A stretch of DNA of 59,989 nucleotides from Azohydromonas sediminis (GTDB lineage Bacteria > Pseudomonadota > Gammaproteobacteria > Burkholderiales > Burkholderiaceae_C), in assembly GCF_003574675.1 (NCBI RefSeq), contig NZ_QOAZ01000022.1, positions 1 to 59,989 of the forward strand. The letters run 5' to 3'. This document shows, piece after piece, positions 37,243 through 48,178 of this stretch. The translations under genes were made by a program, and so were the position numbers. Each line of letters starts with the position of its first letter. The first letter of the stretch is position 1. The notes under the pieces are model-generated. The model was not told where the DNA came from. It did no database searches and was given only the letters and a program-made list of their open reading frames with translations.

Positions 37243-37647
37243 TCAGCGCACGGAGCGCGTGAACGGGAAGACCTTCGTGAAGCCGAGGATGTCGGTGATC
37301 AGCAGCAGCACGAAGATGAAGACGATGACGCCGAGCACGTCGCCGCCGGCGGGCGCCTGGTCGATCCGCTGCGCGACTTGCAGTGCCTCGGCGTCGGTCA
37401 GCGCCGCGACACGCTCGCGCGCGGCTTCGGGCGACACGCCGCGCTCGCGCAGCGCCTGCGCGACCTCGGCGCGGTCGAGCTGCGCATACAGCGCCGCGTG
37501 GCCGGGCGACGTCGCGCCAGCGCTGGCGGTCTGCGCGGCAGCCACCTGCTCGGCCGAGATCAAGGCCTGCGGCGCGGCGTACACGAGACCGGCGTGCATC
37601 AGTGCGACGGCGGCGGTGGTGGCGATCAGGCGGCGCAGGACGGGCAT
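37243..37647 (-). CDS. PA2779-family membrane protein
   Basis: A 134-residue protein with an N-terminal signal or membrane segment (LIATTAAVALMHAGLVYA), a helical middle (VAQALRERGVSPEAARERVAALTDAEALQVAQRID) and a C-terminal membrane segment (GGDVLGVIVFIFVLLLITDILGFTKVFP). This matches the PA2779 family of uncharacterised proteins, nearly always beside a PA2778-type peptidase. A CGGAGA ribosome binding site lies 7 bases upstream. The two genes are expressed leftward as an operon. Confidence 0.85.
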   Translation of the reverse strand: MPVLRRLIATTAAVALMHAGLVYAAPQALISAEQVAAAQTASAGATSPGHAALYAQLDRAEVAQALRERGVSPEAARERVAALTDAEALQVAQRIDQAPAGGDVLGVIVFIFVLLLITDILGFTKVFPFTRSVR

Positions 37648-37699
37648 GACGGGTCTCCGTGACGGGTTGACGATGCACCGAATCGTAACGGCGATCGCG

Positions 37700-37730
37700 C
37701 CGCGGCGGTCACAGGGTGTAACCGCCGCGG
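37700..37730. terminator. Perfect 10-bp hairpin downstream of ettA
   Basis: CCGCGGCGGT at 37700-37709 and ACCGCCGCGG at 37721-37730 form a perfect stem with an 11-base loop, starting 8 bases after the ettA stop on the minus strand. There is no T-run on either side, so it may be an mRNA-stabilising or weak terminator hairpin rather than a classical intrinsic terminator. Confidence 0.45.
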
Positions 37731-37737
37731 GCGCTCC

Positions 37738-39402
<1,665 letters not shown>

Positions 39403-39454
39403 CGGCTTGTCCTCGAAGGTCGGGGCGCACGGCGCACGCCCAGAAAAGCGAAAC

Positions 39455-39471
39455 GGCAGGACGCGCCTGCC
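39455..39471. terminator. Short hairpin between ettA and the upstream gene
   Basis: GGCAGG-ACGCG-CCTGCC is a perfect 6-bp stem with a 5-base loop. A second one, GCACGGCG with CGCCGTGC, lies near 39500-39527 closer to the end of the hypothetical gene. Neither has a T-tract; termination is a guess. Confidence 0.3.
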
Positions 39472-39548
39472 ATGGGGCTATTGTCGCGCGAGCGGGCGCA
39501 CGGCGGCGCGCCGCCGGCGCCGTGCGGCGTCAGCCCAGCACCGTGCGT

Positions 39549-39905
39549 TCAGCGCGCCGCTGCGGCGCGCGCGATCGCTTCGCGCGCGGCGACTTCGGCA
39601 CGCGCGGCCGCCACCAGCGGCGCGCGGCACAGCCCGGCGCGCTCGTAGTGCAGGTTCTCGTAGACCTCGGCCAGTACCGGCATCGCGTCCATCAGCGCAC
39701 GCAGCGCGCGCTGCGATTCGTCGTCGGTCGGCACATCGGCCAGCACCTGCGCGAGCCGTTGCGCGACGGCACGGTACTGCTCGGGGGCCACGCGCTGCGG
39801 CTGCTGCTCGAGCCGCTGCAGCAGTCGGGCCAGCAGCGCGACCGAGCCCAGGCGCGCCGGGATGACGAGCATGGCGTTCGGGTCGTTCGTCGAGGGCGTG
39901 TTCAT
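39549..39905 (-). CDS. Conserved hypothetical protein, helical
   Basis: A 118-residue acidic-to-neutral, Ala/Leu-rich protein that is predicted nearly all helix. It opens MNTPSTNDPNAMLVIPARLGSVALLARLLQRLEQQP and has a segment VYENLHYERAGLCRAPLVAAARAEVAAREAI. I do not recognise a named family. Its codon use and long coherent frame suggest a real gene. It has no signal peptide or membrane helix. Confidence 0.65.
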   Translation of the reverse strand: MNTPSTNDPNAMLVIPARLGSVALLARLLQRLEQQPQRVAPEQYRAVAQRLAQVLADVPTDDESQRALRALMDAMPVLAEVYENLHYERAGLCRAPLVAAARAEVAAREAIARAAAAR

Positions 39906-40018
39906 CGCGGATCCAGCATGCCGGCAAAGGGCCGGTCACTGCGAGGAAAAATGGGGCGCGCGGCACCGCATTTCAAGGCCGCGCCCGCCGCCGCGCGCAC
40001 CGCCCGCGGGCGGCGGCT

Positions 40019-40741
40019 TCAGCCGAAGCGCAGGAACATGCGCCCGTACGGCCCCTTGAGCGCGGCCAGCGCGCGGTCGATCGCTGCGCGGTCGCCCGCC
40101 AGCACGGCCGCGCGCAGCGCCGCGACCGACTCGGCCACCGCCCGCTGGGCTGCCGCGAAGTCGGCGTCGGCCTGCAGCGCGGCGGGCGCCTGCGTGCGCA
40201 GGCGCGCCGCGAGGTACTCGAGCGTGCCCACGCGCGCCATCAGCTTCAGCGTGCCCTGCGGCTCGTCGAGCAGGCGCGGGCCCTCGGCGATCGCATGCTC
40301 CATCTCGGCGTGGTAGGCGTTCATCGCGTCGCTGAACACGACGACGCCGTTGCGCTGCCGCAAGTCCGCCAGCAGGTCGCGCACGCGCTCGAGCACCTCG
40401 TGCGCCCCGGTGAGGTCACCGGCGCGCGCGCGCCGCTGCGCCTCGTCGTAGATCGAAGCCACCTCGGCCAGGGTGGCCGCAAAGCGCGCATCGCGGTCGT
40501 ACGGCGGCGGCGCGACGGCCCCGAAGCGCTCGACGACGCCGCGCCACGCCGCGATCGCGTCGGCGATCGCGCGCTCCGACTCCGCCTGCGCCTTGGCGTT
40601 GGTGCGCACCAGCGCCACACGGTACGGCGCGTAAGCGGCCTGGATCGCGTCGGTCGCCGCGTCGGCGGCACGCGCCGGCACGCCGGCCAGCAGCAGCGAC
40701 GCGACGACACCCAGCACCCGAATCCATCGCAGCTCACGCAT
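40019..40741 (-). CDS. Periplasmic helical protein of unknown function, divergent from cytochrome cluster
   Basis: A 240-residue protein with a signal peptide (WIRVLGVVASLLLAGVPARAAD). The mature part is rich in Ala/Arg/Glu helices: AAYAPYRVALVRTNAKAQAESERAIADAIAAWRGVVERFG and AQRRARAGDLTGAHEVLERVRDLLADLRQRNGVVVFSDAMNAYHAEMEHA. I do not recognise a family by name; the four-helix look recalls cytochrome c-prime-like or imelysin-like proteins without a CxxCH. A strong AGGAG lies 8 bases upstream of the start. It is divergent from the DUF1924 cytochrome gene across 165 bases, and may share regulation through that gap. Confidence 0.75.
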   Translation of the reverse strand: MRELRWIRVLGVVASLLLAGVPARAADAATDAIQAAYAPYRVALVRTNAKAQAESERAIADAIAAWRGVVERFGAVAPPPYDRDARFAATLAEVASIYDEAQRRARAGDLTGAHEVLERVRDLLADLRQRNGVVVFSDAMNAYHAEMEHAIAEGPRLLDEPQGTLKLMARVGTLEYLAARLRTQAPAALQADADFAAAQRAVAESVAALRAAVLAGDRAAIDRALAALKGPYGRMFLRFG

Positions 40742-40842
40742 GGCACACGCTCCTTGTCGACACCGCGCCGGCCGCGCCCACGAGGCGACCGCCGCGCGCC
40801 GCAATTATGGGTCGTCGGGTATCCGGCAACGCCGCGCCGCGG

Positions 40843-40859
40843 CTTAAGAAAGCCCTAAG
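40843..40859 (+). promoter_or_regulatory. PmrA/QseB-type response-regulator box before the cytochrome cluster
   Basis: CTTAAG-AAAGC-CCTAAG is a direct repeat of two half-sites with a five-base spacer. OmpR-family regulators of the PmrA/QseB group bind HTTAAD-N5-HTTAAD; the second half has one mismatch. It is 48 bases before the chosen start of the DUF1924 gene, a sensible place for an activator site. The regulator gene three places downstream belongs to this group by look. The left half also lies in a small GGCTT/AAGCC hairpin, so symmetry there is partly structural. Confidence 0.55.
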
Positions 40860-40906
40860 CGCGGCGGGGAAACATGCGTTCCATGCGATCCCGACCCGCA
40901 GCTGCC

Positions 40907-41320
40907 ATGAAACCACCCATCGTCCCCCTCGTCGCTGCCCTCGCGACCGTGCTCGCGGCTGCGCTCGGCCTGCCGGGCGCCGCGTCGGCGGCCACCGCCG
41001 CCGAGCAGCTCGCCGCCTACCAGGCGGCAGCCGGCACCCCGGCCGTCGCCGAGCGCGGCCAGCGGCTGTTCACGGTCACGCACGGCCGCGAGTGGAGTTG
41101 CGCGTCGTGCCACGGGGCCACGCCGACCGCCGCCGGCAAGCACGCGTCGACCGGCAAAGCAATCCAGCCGCTGGCCCCCGCGGCCAACGCCGAGCGCTTC
41201 ACCGATCCGGCGAAGGTCGAGAAGTGGTTCCGCCGCAACTGCAACGACGTGATGGGCCGCGAGTGCACCGCCGGCGAGAAGGCCGACGTGCTCGCGTGGC
41301 TGCTCACGCTCAAGCCCTGA
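40907..41320 (+). CDS. DUF1924-type c-type cytochrome
   Basis: A 137-residue secreted cytochrome with a signal peptide (VPLVAALATVLAAALGLPGAASA) and one heme site CASCH in WSCASCHGATPT. The rest, with KAIQPLAPAANAERFTDPAKVEKWFRRNCNDVMGRECTAGEKADVLAWL, matches the DUF1924 family found next to diheme cytochromes and cytochrome b. The ATG at 40907 is chosen because it leaves space for a promoter behind the box at 40843-40859; an ATG at 40874 preceded by GGGGA is the alternative. It probably carries electrons in the periplasm. Confidence 0.88.
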   Translation: MKPPIVPLVAALATVLAAALGLPGAASAATAAEQLAAYQAAAGTPAVAERGQRLFTVTHGREWSCASCHGATPTAAGKHASTGKAIQPLAPAANAERFTDPAKVEKWFRRNCNDVMGRECTAGEKADVLAWLLTLKP

Positions 41321-41348
41321 TCCCTTCCACTGCGACCGGAGTGCCGCG

Positions 41349-41846
41349 ATGACCCACACCCCCACCCCCAGGCGCCGCCTGGCCTGGCTCGGCGCCCTCG
41401 CTGCCGTCGCCTGGGCCGGCGCCGCCCGTGCCGACGACGACGGCGTCGCCGCGCGCGTGCCGCTGCTGCCGAAATACCGGCAGGAATGCGGCGCGTGCCA
41501 CACCGCCTACCCGCCGGGCATGCTGCCCGCGGCGTCGTGGCAGCGGCTGATGTCCAACCTGCAGAACCACTTCGGCACCGACGCGTCGCTCGACGCGCAG
41601 ACGCTGGCCGAGATCGGCGCCTGGCTCGACAGGCACGCCGGCACCTACCGCAAGACGCAGCGCGAGGCCGCCGCGCCGCCCGAAGACCGCATCACCCGCA
41701 GCGCGTGGTTCCAACGCGAGCACCGCGAGGTGCGCCCGGCGACATGGACCTCGCCCGCCGTCAAGAGCGCCTCGAACTGCGCGGCCTGCCACACCCGTGC
41801 CGACCAGGGAGACTACAGTGAACGCCACGTCCGCATCCCCCGCTGA
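41349..41846 (+). CDS. Diheme cytochrome c
   Basis: A 165-residue secreted protein with a signal peptide (RRLAWLGALAAVAWAGAARA) and two heme-binding motifs, CGACH near residue 50 and CAACH near residue 147. The sequence LLPKYRQECGACHTAYPPGMLPAASWQRLM is typical of a small diheme cytochrome c family (DHC). It follows the DUF1924 gene by 28 bases. Its last codons overlap the start of the cytochrome b gene, so they are translationally linked. Confidence 0.92.
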   Translation: MTHTPTPRRRLAWLGALAAVAWAGAARADDDGVAARVPLLPKYRQECGACHTAYPPGMLPAASWQRLMSNLQNHFGTDASLDAQTLAEIGAWLDRHAGTYRKTQREAAAPPEDRITRSAWFQREHREVRPATWTSPAVKSASNCAACHTRADQGDYSERHVRIPR

Positions 41847-42573
41847 CGCGCCCGCGACGGCCGCCGCCACGAGGGGCCCGCGCATCCTCGTGTGGGACGT
41901 GCCGGTGCGCGTGTTCCACTGGCTGATGGTGCTGAGCTTCGCCGGCGCGTGGATCACCGCCGAGAGCGAGCGCTGGCGCCTGCTGCACGTCACGCTCGGC
42001 TACACGATGGCCGGTCTCGTGGCGTTCCGCCTCGTGTGGGGGCTGATCGGCACGAAGCACGCACGCTTTTCCGACTTCGTGCGCGGCCCGCGCGCCGTCG
42101 CGCGCTACGTCGGCGCGCTGCTGCGCGGGCAGCCGCAGCACCACGTCGGCCACAACCCGGCCGGCGCGCTGGCCATCGTCGCGATGCTGGCGCTGGCGGC
42201 GGTGCTGACCTTCTCCGGCTGGGCCACCTACCACGAGGTCTTCGGCGAGGCGCTCGAGGACCTGCACGAGGGCGCGGCCAACGCGATGATGGCCGTCGTG
42301 CTCGTCCACGTGGCCGGCGTCGCGATCGCGAGCTGGATGCACCGCGAGAACCTGGTCGGCGCGATGTTCACCGGCTACAAGCACGGCGACCCGCGCGAGG
42401 GCATCCGCCGCGCGTGGACCAGCGTCGGTGCGCTGATGCTGGCCGCGGTGCTGGGCTTCTGGGCGCTGCAGTGGCAGTCGGCCCCGGCCATCGGGGCGGA
42501 CCGCCCGGCGCTGACCGGCGACGCGGGCCACGGCGGCAAGGCGGGTCACCACGACGAGGACGACGACGACTGA
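41818..42573 (+). CDS. Cytochrome b561-type membrane protein
   Basis: A 251-residue cytochrome b with about four membrane helices. Heme histidines are expected in VWDVPVRVFHWLMV, LLHVTLGYTM and VVLVHVAGVAIASWMH. The start GTG at 41818, inside the end of the diheme gene, is chosen for its AGGGAGA ribosome binding site. The C-terminus (GHGGKAGHHDEDDDD) is a His/Asp tail that could bind a metal. It likely passes electrons between quinols and the two periplasmic cytochromes. Confidence 0.9.
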   Translation: MNATSASPADAPATAAATRGPRILVWDVPVRVFHWLMVLSFAGAWITAESERWRLLHVTLGYTMAGLVAFRLVWGLIGTKHARFSDFVRGPRAVARYVGALLRGQPQHHVGHNPAGALAIVAMLALAAVLTFSGWATYHEVFGEALEDLHEGAANAMMAVVLVHVAGVAIASWMHRENLVGAMFTGYKHGDPREGIRRAWTSVGALMLAAVLGFWALQWQSAPAIGADRPALTGDAGHGGKAGHHDEDDDD

Positions 42574-42635
42574 ACGTCGACGGTGGCGAGGGCGCGCCGA
42601 CGGGGTCGCGCCGTCACGGCACGCAGAATCGAGGC

Positions 42636-43304
42636 ATGCGCATCCTGCTCGTCGAAGACGACCCGCTGCTCGGCGACGGGCTGCGCGCCGGCCTGCGCCA
42701 GCGCGGCTTCCAGGTCGACTGGGTGCGCGACGGTCTGGCCGCCGAGCGCGAATTGCGCGCCGAACCCTACGCCGCTGCCGTGCTCGACCTCGGCCTGCCG
42801 GGCCGCGACGGCCTGGCGGTGCTCGCCACCGCGCGCCGTGCCGGCGCGACGCTGCCGGTGCTCGTGCTGACCGCGCGCGACGCGGTGCCCGACCGCGTGC
42901 GCGGCCTCGACGTCGGCGCCGACGACTACGTCGTCAAGCCGGTCGACCTCGACGAGCTCGCCGCGCGGCTGCGCGCGCTGGTGCGCCGCGCGCACGGCCA
43001 GCCGCAGGAGCGGCTCGCGGCGCACGGCGTCGTCGTCGACCCGGCCGCACGCGCCGTGACGCTGCACGGCGAGCCGGTCTCGCTGTCGACGCGCGAGTTC
43101 GACCTTCTGCACGCGCTGATGCTCAACGCCGGGCGCGTGATGACGCGCGAGCAGCTCGAGCAGCACCTGTACGCTTGGGGCCAGGAGGTCGAGAGCAACG
43201 CCGTCGAGGTGCACGTTCATCACCTGCGCCGCAAGCTCGGCGCCGGGTTGATCCAGACCGTGCGCGGTGTCGGCTACCTGCTGCCGCGCGACGCCGCATC
43301 GTGA
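42636..43304 (+). CDS. OmpR-family response regulator (PmrA/QseB group)
   Basis: A 222-residue regulator. The receiver has E8/D9 acidic residues and the phospho-acceptor D51 in VLDLGLPGRDG; LTARDAV and VVKPVDLDEL follow. The winged-helix output domain reads LSTREFDLLHALMLNAGRVMTREQLEQHLY with NAVEVHVHHLRRKLG. This is the PmrA/QseB pattern. It starts 62 bases after the cytochrome b gene and overlaps the kinase gene by GTGA. It probably binds the box at 40843-40859. Confidence 0.93.
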   Translation: MRILLVEDDPLLGDGLRAGLRQRGFQVDWVRDGLAAERELRAEPYAAAVLDLGLPGRDGLAVLATARRAGATLPVLVLTARDAVPDRVRGLDVGADDYVVKPVDLDELAARLRALVRRAHGQPQERLAAHGVVVDPAARAVTLHGEPVSLSTREFDLLHALMLNAGRVMTREQLEQHLYAWGQEVESNAVEVHVHHLRRKLGAGLIQTVRGVGYLLPRDAAS

Positions 43305-44665
43305 ACCCGCGACGGCGCTCGCTGCAGGGCCGGCTGCTGGCCCTCGTGCTGGCCCTCGTCGCCGGCGTGTGGGCGGCCGCCGCCGTGACCGTCTACGTCG
43401 ATGTCGGCCACGAGCTCGACGAGCTGCTCGACGCACACCTCGCGCAGGCCGCCGCACTGCTCGTCGTGCAGGCCGCCGGCGAGATCGAGCACGACGACGA
43501 CCGCACGCTCGACGCGCCGACGCTGCACCGCTACGCCCCGCGCGTGGCGTTCCAGGTGTTCCACGAGGGGCAGCTCGCGCTGCGCTCAGCCAACGCGCCG
43601 ACCGCGCCGCTGGTCGCGCCGGAGCGCGGTTTTCGCAGCGGGTTCACGACGATTCGGCTCGGTGGCGAGCCGTGGCGCGTGTTCGCCGCGTACGGCGCCG
43701 AGCGCGACGTGCAGGTCTACGTCGCCGAGCGCACGCGCTCGCGCGACGCGATCCTGCGCGCCGTGCTGCGCGACACACTGTGGCCGATGGCGCTCGCGCT
43801 GCCGCTGCTCGCGCTGGCCGCGTGGTGGGCGATCCACCGCGGTCTGGCGCCGCTGCGCCGGCTGCGGCAGGCGCTCGTCGAGCGCACGCCGGCGTCGCTG
43901 CAGCCGCTGCGGGTGGGCGGCGCACCGAGCGAGATCGCGCCGCTGATCGACGCGCTGAACGCGCTGTTCGCGCGCATCGGCGAATTGCTCGAGTCGGAGC
44001 GGCGCTTCACCGCCGACGCGGCGCACGAGCTGCGCACGCCGATCGCCGCGATCCGCACGCAGGCGCAGGTCGCGCTCGGCGAGACCGACGACGCGGCGCG
44101 CCGCCATGCGCTGCGCGCCACGCTCGAAGGCTGCGACCGCGCGACGCGGCTCGTCGAGCAGCTGCTGACGCTGTCGCGGCTGGAGGCCGGGAGCGCGCCG
44201 GCGCTGCAGCGCGTCGACCTCGCAGCCGTCGCGCGCCAGGTCGTCGCCGACCTCACGCCGAAGGCGCTGGCGCGCAAGCAGTCTCTCGAGCTCGACGCCG
44301 CGCCCGCCTGCGAAGTGCGCGCCGACGCGACGCTGCTCGCGGTGCTGCTGCGCAACCTCGTCGACAACGCGCTGCGCTACAGCCCGCCCGGCGCGCCGGT
44401 GCGCGTCGCGGTGCGCACGGTCGGCGCACGCGCCGTGGTCGACGTCGACGACGGCGGCCCCGGACTGCCGCCCGACGCGATCGCGCAGCTCGGCCAGCGC
44501 TTTTTCCGCGAGCCCGGCAGCGCTGCCAGCGGCAGCGGGCTGGGCTGGTCGATCGTGCGGCGCATCGCCGCCGTGCACGGCATCGACGTCGACGTCGGGC
44601 GCAGTGCCGCGCTCGGCGGCCTGCACGTGCGGCTGAACGCGCCGCTCGCCGACGCGGCGGCGTGA
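43301..44665 (+). CDS. Sensor histidine kinase, QseC-like
   Basis: A 454-residue kinase starting with GTG that overlaps the stop of the regulator. Membrane segments at about 8-32 and 160-182 enclose a periplasmic sensor domain of about 125 residues. The phospho-accepting His lies in [20 protein letters not shown]; the ATPase domain has [21 protein letters not shown] and [12 protein letters not shown]. No obvious metal-binding cluster is seen in the sensor part. The signal is unknown; the cytochrome neighbours suggest redox or metal. Confidence 0.92.
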   Translation: MNPRRRSLQGRLLALVLALVAGVWAAAAVTVYVDVGHELDELLDAHLAQAAALLVVQAAGEIEHDDDRTLDAPTLHRYAPRVAFQVFHEGQLALRSANAPTAPLVAPERGFRSGFTTIRLGGEPWRVFAAYGAERDVQVYVAERTRSRDAILRAVLRDTLWPMALALPLLALAAWWAIHRGLAPLRRLRQALVERTPASLQPLRVGGAPSEIAPLIDALNALFARIGELLESERRFTADAAHELRTPIAAIRTQAQVALGETDDAARRHALRATLEGCDRATRLVEQLLTLSRLEAGSAPALQRVDLAAVARQVVADLTPKALARKQSLELDAAPACEVRADATLLAVLLRNLVDNALRYSPPGAPVRVAVRTVGARAVVDVDDGGPGLPPDAIAQLGQRFFREPGSAASGSGLGWSIVRRIAAVHGIDVDVGRSAALGGLHVRLNAPLADAAA

Positions 44666-44719
44666 GCCGGGCCGCACCGCCGGCCGGCGGGCGCGCACGC
44701 GTCGCCACGGCACAGCGGC

Positions 44720-44725
44720 TACACT
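44720..44725 (+). promoter_or_regulatory. Possible -10 element of the rhlE promoter
   Basis: TACACT within GGCTACACTGTGG is a good -10 hexamer in an otherwise GC-rich gap. No clear -35 is visible. If used, it would give rhlE an untranslated leader of roughly 130 bases, as common for RNA helicase genes. Confidence 0.3.
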
Positions 44726-44861
44726 GTGGCCAACGGTCGCGACCCCAGTCGCCGCGACCCCGTCGCTCCGACGTTTCCCCCTGCCCCGCTGCCTTGCCGA
44801 CTGGTGCACCCGCCCGGGTGCCGCAGGCAGCGACCTGGCCGCCCGTGCGGCCCCCTCACCG

Positions 44862-46325
<1,464 letters not shown>

Positions 46326-46352
46326 GCGCCTGCGGCGCGGCCTGACCGACCT

Positions 46353-46691
46353 TTACTTGTCGGTCTGGTCGTCGACCGCCGCGCCAGGCGCCTCGGCGGT
46401 GACGGCGGCGATGCCGCCGTCGCGCGCGGCCGCGTCGGCATACATCTGGCTGCGCCCGATGACCTGGTGGTTGGCCGCCTTCAGCGTGAAGTACGGCTTG
46501 CCGTTGCTGCCCACCGCACGCTCGTAGCGCGCGGCGTCGCCGGCGTTCTTCTTCACCGACTCGATGCCGTTGAGCGCCGAGGCCTTGGTCTCGTACATCT
46601 CGCTGGTCAGGATCACCTGGCCGTTGCCTGCGAGCAGGCTGAAGTAGTACTTGCCGTTGCTGGACTTCCTGAGTTCGAACTTGCCGGCCAT
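46353..46691 (-). CDS. DUF1508 (YegP-like) protein with two repeats
   Basis: A 112-residue protein made of two DUF1508 repeats: FELRKSSNGKYYFSLLAGNGQVILTSEMY and YERAVGSNGKPYFTLKAANHQVIGRSQMY. E. coli YegP has the same layout; its function is unknown. An AGGAGG ribosome binding site lies 7 bases before the ATG. It is convergent to rhlE. Confidence 0.9.
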   Translation of the reverse strand: MAGKFELRKSSNGKYYFSLLAGNGQVILTSEMYETKASALNGIESVKKNAGDAARYERAVGSNGKPYFTLKAANHQVIGRSQMYADAAARDGGIAAVTAEAPGAAVDDQTDK

Positions 46692-46822
46692 GGGGGTCCT
46701 CCTGCGGATGCGTGATCGACGGCGGGCCGGCACGGACACCGGCCCCTGCGCCAGCCTAACCGCACCGCCGGCGCGGCGCGTCCCCGGGCAAGCCCTGCCC
46801 CGCGCCGTGGCATGCTCGCGCC

Positions 46823-48178
46823 ATGAGACTGCACTTCTTCGGTGCCGCCGACACCGTCACCGGCTCGCGTCACGTCGTCGAGATGGCCGGCACACGGCTG
46901 CTGCTCGACTGCGGCATGTTCCAGGGCTTCAAGGTGGTGCGCGAGCGCAACTGGCAGCCGCCGCCGGCCGAGATGCTCGCCGCCGACGCCGTCGTGCTCA
47001 GCCATGCGCACCTCGACCACAGCGGCTGGCTGCCGCGGCTCGTGAAGGCCGGCTTCAACGGCCCGATCTACGCCAGCCCGGCGACGCGCGACCTCGCCGA
47101 GGTGCTGCTGCTCGACAGCGCGCGCCTGCAGGAGGAGGACGCGCGGCGCGCGAACCGCTACGGCTACTCGAAGCACGAGAAGGCGCTGCCGCTGTACACG
47201 GCCGCCGACGCGAAGCGCACGCTGGCCCGCATCGTGCCGCTTGCGCCCGGGCGCGAGCTGGCGATCGGGCGCGTGCGCGTCGGGTTGACCCCGGTGGGCC
47301 ACCTGCTCGGCGCGTGCGCGGTGACGCTGCGCGCCGGCAGCGACACGCTGGTCTACTCGGGCGACCTCGGCCGCGACGACGACCTGCTGATGCCGCCGCC
47401 GCAGCGCGTGCCGCACGCCGACGTGCTGCTCGTCGAGTCGACGTACGGCAACCGCAACCACCCGCGCGACGACGCGATGCAGCACCTCGGCGCGGTCGTA
47501 CGCGACACGATCGGCCGCGGCGGCTCGGTGCTGCTGCCCTCCTTCGCCGTCGGCCGCGCGCAGGCGCTGCTGCTCGTGCTGCAGCGCCTGAAGGCCGCGG
47601 GCCAGATCCCCGCCAAACTACCAATCTTCCTCGACAGCCCGATGGCGATCGAGGCCACCGCGCTGTACCAGCGCCACCGCAAGCTGCTGCGGGTGAGCGC
47701 GCGCGAGATCGCGACGCTGACCGACGGCGTGACGATGGTCGCGAAGGCCGAGCAGTCGATGCGCCTGGCGCACCGCCACTACCCGGCCATCATCATCGCC
47801 GCCAGCGGCATGGCCACCGGCGGGCGCGTGCTGCACCACCTGAAGGCGATGGCGCCCGACCCGCGTCACCACGTCGTGTTCCCCGGCTTCCAGGTGCCCG
47901 GCAGCCGCGGCGCGCGCATGATCGCCGGCGAGCCGACGGCCAAGATCCACGGCGAGCACGTGCCGGTGCGCGCGCAGGTCAGCCACCTCGAGGTGTTCTC
48001 GGGCCACGCCGACGCCGAGGGGCTGATGCAGTGGCTGCGCGGCTTCGACCGCGCGCCGCGGCAGACCTTCGTCGTGCACGGCGAACCCGACGCTGCCGAC
48101 GCGCTGCGCCTGCGCATCCAGGACGAGCTGCGCTGGCGCGTGCGCGTGCCGCCGCACGGCGGGCGCTTCGACGTGTGA
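46823..48178 (+). CDS. Metallo-beta-lactamase/beta-CASP nuclease-like protein
   Basis: A 451-residue protein of the CPSF73/RNase J-like group. The zinc motif HAHLDH is at residues 61-66; further ligands are in VGHLLGACAV, YSGDLGRDDD and VFSGHADAEGL; the beta-CASP part has FLDSPMA and AASGMATGGRVLHHL. The RNA-specificity domain at the C-terminus ends PRQTFVVHGEPDAADALRLRI. It probably processes RNA in the cytoplasm. Its stop overlaps the GTG start of the next gene. Confidence 0.92.
   Translation: MRLHFFGAADTVTGSRHVVEMAGTRLLLDCGMFQGFKVVRERNWQPPPAEMLAADAVVLSHAHLDHSGWLPRLVKAGFNGPIYASPATRDLAEVLLLDSARLQEEDARRANRYGYSKHEKALPLYTAADAKRTLARIVPLAPGRELAIGRVRVGLTPVGHLLGACAVTLRAGSDTLVYSGDLGRDDDLLMPPPQRVPHADVLLVESTYGNRNHPRDDAMQHLGAVVRDTIGRGGSVLLPSFAVGRAQALLLVLQRLKAAGQIPAKLPIFLDSPMAIEATALYQRHRKLLRVSAREIATLTDGVTMVAKAEQSMRLAHRHYPAIIIAASGMATGGRVLHHLKAMAPDPRHHVVFPGFQVPGSRGARMIAGEPTAKIHGEHVPVRAQVSHLEVFSGHADAEGLMQWLRGFDRAPRQTFVVHGEPDAADALRLRIQDELRWRVRVPPHGGRFDV

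Noticed and set aside
37662-37690. TTGACG followed by TAACGG as a plus-strand sigma-70 promoter
   Set aside because: No gene lies downstream on the plus strand here; both neighbours are on the minus strand.
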